Positions 61,959 through 64,000 of a stretch of DNA of 64,000 nucleotides are shown here, piece by piece; position 1 is the first letter of the stretch, and each line of letters opens with the position of its first letter. The stretch spans positions 124,001-188,000 of the forward strand of contig NZ_RQER01000011.1 in the NCBI RefSeq assembly GCF_004770615.1, in the 5' to 3' direction. Source of the stretch: Leptospira langatensis. Its GTDB lineage: Bacteria; Spirochaetota; Leptospiria; Leptospirales; Leptospiraceae. Below the pieces are notes generated by a model. It made no database searches. It saw only the letters and a program-made list of their open reading frames with translations, and had not been told where the DNA came from. The translations under genes and the position numbers were made by a program.

Positions 61959-63296
61959 TTAATGCAGTTTGTAAATGAACACTTCCTTGTCTCGTCCTTT
62001 TACTTTTACTGGAGGAAGGGACTCTCCTTGCACTGCATGTTTCACTTGTTCGTACACCGAATCAGTTACAAGAAGAACAGAACCGAAGTCCTTGTTCAAT
62101 TGTTCCACTCTCGAGGCTAGGTTGACCGTGTCTCCAATGATCGTGTATTCTTTTCTCTGAGAAGATCCCACATTACCCGTCATTGCCTCTCCGGAATGCA
62201 GGCCTATTCCTATCCTGGTTTCCGGGATCTTGCCGGAAAGATTTAGTTCCAAAACCTTATTTTGGATCTCTATAGAAGCTTGCACCGCATTCTCCACATC
62301 CTTTCCGTTGTCCGAGATAGGAGCTCCGAAGACTGCCATGAAACCGTCTCCTAAGAACTTGTTTATGATCCCATTATGTTTGTTCACGATCTCGATCATA
62401 TCTTCGAATAGAGTGTTTAAGTATTCGATGACCTCTGCCGGACTCTTGTTTTCCGAGAATTTTGTGAAATTGCGAATGTCCAAAAACATCACACATACGT
62501 CCTTGTTCTCCGAGACCGCTTCCGTTTTCTGGCTCATGAGTTTGTCTACTACGGAAGGAGAAACATATTGACCGAACATTCCTAGGACCTCGTTCCTTTC
62601 TTCCAAATGACTGACCGAGTTCTTTAATACGTTCTTCAATCTCATCGCCACGAGTCCGGCGACTAAGCCTGATCCGACAAACATTCCTGCACGAATGTAC
62701 ATTGGGATCCTGGAATAGAAGAAGTTATAGGCGTAGTCTCCGGTCGGAATATTATCCGGTACGAAATATAAGGAAAGAAGAAGATACTGAACCCCTGCGA
62801 TGATCCCGGTGAAAAAGGAAATGCCAAACTCCATTCTCAATACGGAAAGTATTATGAAAATTAGATATAGGTTCGGAATGGGAGAGTTGAGGGGAACTAC
62901 AGGATACAAATGCTTTTGGACTAAGAATAAGAGTACAAATCCAGGAAGGGAGGTTTCGATCAAGGCATTCCCATACCTGGGAGGAGAAGGGAGCCTTCGC
63001 TCATTTTTCTGAAGGAATCTCAGAAGGCGCAAAAAACCGGATTCATAGATCGCGCCGAATACTAAGGTCCCGATCAGCAAATGGAACGGGAATGGCATCC
63101 CCATAATCTCATCGAATTCCTTTTGGAAAAACGCGAATACGATGATCCAGATCAAGCTGGCTGCGGAAAGCACAGCTAATAGGATCTTGCTACGGATCTG
63201 TTCGCTTTTTAAAATCTCCTTTTCTAGAGTATTGGATAAGGTGTCGAAATGTTTCAAGAGCATCTTCGTTTTTCTTTCTCCCATTAGCGGTTCCAT
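61959..63296 (-). CDS. Membrane class III adenylate/guanylate cyclase
   Basis: Several hydrophobic helices (residues 40-225) precede a class III cyclase domain. Metal Asp residues lie in VMFLDIRNFTKF and NKFLGDGFMAVFG; the substrate Lys is in NKFLGDG, Asp in EYTIIGDTVNLASRVE, and transition-state Asn and Arg in the same stretch. The Lys and Asp pair points to ATP rather than GTP. It should make cAMP at the inner membrane face. It lies alone in orientation with the methyltransferase gene downstream. Confidence 0.9.
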   Translation of the reverse strand: MEPLMGERKTKMLLKHFDTLSNTLEKEILKSEQIRSKILLAVLSAASLIWIIVFAFFQKEFDEIMGMPFPFHLLIGTLVFGAIYESGFLRLLRFLQKNERRLPSPPRYGNALIETSLPGFVLLFLVQKHLYPVVPLNSPIPNLYLIFIILSVLRMEFGISFFTGIIAGVQYLLLSLYFVPDNIPTGDYAYNFFYSRIPMYIRAGMFVGSGLVAGLVAMRLKNVLKNSVSHLEERNEVLGMFGQYVSPSVVDKLMSQKTEAVSENKDVCVMFLDIRNFTKFSENKSPAEVIEYLNTLFEDMIEIVNKHNGIINKFLGDGFMAVFGAPISDNGKDVENAVQASIEIQNKVLELNLSGKIPETRIGIGLHSGEAMTGNVGSSQRKEYTIIGDTVNLASRVEQLNKDFGSVLLVTDSVYEQVKHAVQGESLPPVKVKGRDKEVFIYKLH

Positions 63297-63352
63297 CGGA
63301 CAAATAAGTCCCGCTGCAGTTTCTTCTCCCGTTTTACAAGAGCAAGAGAAAA

Positions 63353-64000
63353 TTAAGGGTCCAGTGAAGACTTAGGGGCTTTCGATCGGAAGAATTCATA
63401 AGCGAACGTGATGTATACGATGGAATGTTCCAGAATCATGACCCAGGTCTGGTCCCCAAATTGTGCAGTGGAGTAGGTAGAATAGGAAAGGATCCAGACC
63501 GCCCCCACCGCAAAAGGCCAAAGATTTCCGGAAAAGGTCGCAGCTCCCAAAATAGGAAGAACGTACCAAGGGTGCAAAGTGCTGGAAAGAATATAATAAA
63601 TCCCGCATATACTGACCCAGATCTTAGGTAAGATCTCGAATTTGTCCTGGCCTTCCTTTCGAGAAACAAGAAAGGAGTAGATGCAGATCCATAGAAAACT
63701 AATAAAACCTAAGGCCGGTGCCGCAGAATACGGATACCATGTATACTTCATGGGGATCTTGACAAGGTAATAGATCGCTCCATGAAATTCGAATAGATTG
63801 AAATAGACACCCAATCCCTTTGTCCATTGTTTCCGTAAAAGTTCGTTTTCTAAGAATGGAGTAAAGAACCAATAGCTAAATCCAAAGAACAGAATGGATC
63901 CGATGCCAAGTATGAATAGGATCTCCTTACGGGATCTTTTACGGATCCAAGAAAAGAATAGATATGGAGCCAAGACCAAGGGAAGGATCTTAGTTAGGAT
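63353..64000 (-). CDS. Membrane GT-C-type glycosyltransferase, C-terminal part
   Basis: The frame is open to the window edge, so the N terminus is missing. Around 215 residues show six or seven hydrophobic helices (LFFGFSYWFF, YLVKIPMKYTWYPYS, VSICGIYYILSSTLHPWYVL, FAVGAVWILSYSTYST). The STLHPWYVLP motif is common in polyprenol-phosphate-mannose-type membrane glycosyltransferases such as the DUF2029 group. It probably moves a sugar from a lipid carrier outside the membrane. The specific sugar cannot be told. Confidence 0.65.
   Translation of the reverse strand: MLTKILPLVLAPYLFFSWIRKRSRKEILFILGIGSILFFGFSYWFFTPFLENELLRKQWTKGLGVYFNLFEFHGAIYYLVKIPMKYTWYPYSAAPALGFISFLWICIYSFLVSRKEGQDKFEILPKIWVSICGIYYILSSTLHPWYVLPILGAATFSGNLWPFAVGAVWILSYSTYSTAQFGDQTWVMILEHSIVYITFAYEFFRSKAPKSSLDP

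Overview
The window looks like chromosomal DNA of a Leptospira (Spirochaetes), probably one of the moderate-GC lineages rather than a low-GC pathogen. The basis is gene content and style: lipoproteins with relaxed spirochaetal lipoboxes (Asn or Ser before the Cys), frequent TTG and GTG starts, a PerR-type regulator without the structural zinc site, a menaquinone (futalosine) gene, a heptosyltransferase, an N-acetylglutamate synthase of the DUF619 type and many stand-alone signalling proteins. No rRNA, tRNA, CRISPR array, prophage or insertion sequence is visible. The species cannot be read from the sequence alone.

Layout. 1-2716: end of a polysaccharide flippase gene, an outer-membrane beta-barrel protein and a receiver/ATPase response regulator. 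2817-6545: a three-gene minus-strand operon with an HtrA-like protease and its apparent pseudoprotease paralogue. 6730-15965: a rhodanese-fold protein without the catalytic Cys, a sulfoquinovosidase-like GH31 lipoprotein whose start codon sits in a 12-bp hairpin, a DCC protein, an M23 peptidase, a HAD phosphatase, an atypical SDR, a pseudouridine synthase, an XRE-cupin regulator and an exported protein. 16001-24922: NhaD antiporter, PerR-like regulator, lipoamide dehydrogenase, methyltransferase, a degenerate-GGDEF protein coupled to a CheX-like protein, an alpha/beta hydrolase and a FapA-family protein. 24924-33129: MtnA, rhomboid protease, CitE-like lyase, an atypical carbamoyltransferase, release factor 3 and a CsgG-like lipoprotein. 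33365-39477: an EMO-like iron-sulfur membrane oxidoreductase divergent from mqnC, a lipoprotein, a diguanylate cyclase and a GerMN protein.

39533-43373 is the most interesting stretch. A HAD phosphatase lies divergent from a three-gene operon joined by ATGA overlaps: a lysine 2,3-aminomutase-like radical SAM enzyme, a D-Ala-D-Ala-ligase-like ATP-grasp enzyme and a heme-oxygenase-like (CADD-type) metal protein. Together they suggest an uncharacterised beta-amino-acid pathway. 43370-47559 is a compact minus-strand operon (bacterioferritin, THUMP-type RNA methyltransferase with a long repeat-rich tail, N-acetylglutamate synthase-like protein, second DCC protein).

47684-64000: a thiolase homologue lacking all three expected Cys, a heptosyltransferase, PepP, a small protein preceded by a 10-bp inverted repeat, an M20 amidohydrolase, a PQQ-type sugar dehydrogenase-like lipoprotein, a long ThyX, an aldo/keto reductase-TetR pair behind a 17-bp-arm operator-like palindrome, a CzcA-type RND pump with no adaptor beside it, a methyltransferase, a membrane adenylate cyclase and the end of a membrane glycosyltransferase gene. 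Several enzyme homologues here have lost or changed signature catalytic residues, so family-based names should be used with care.
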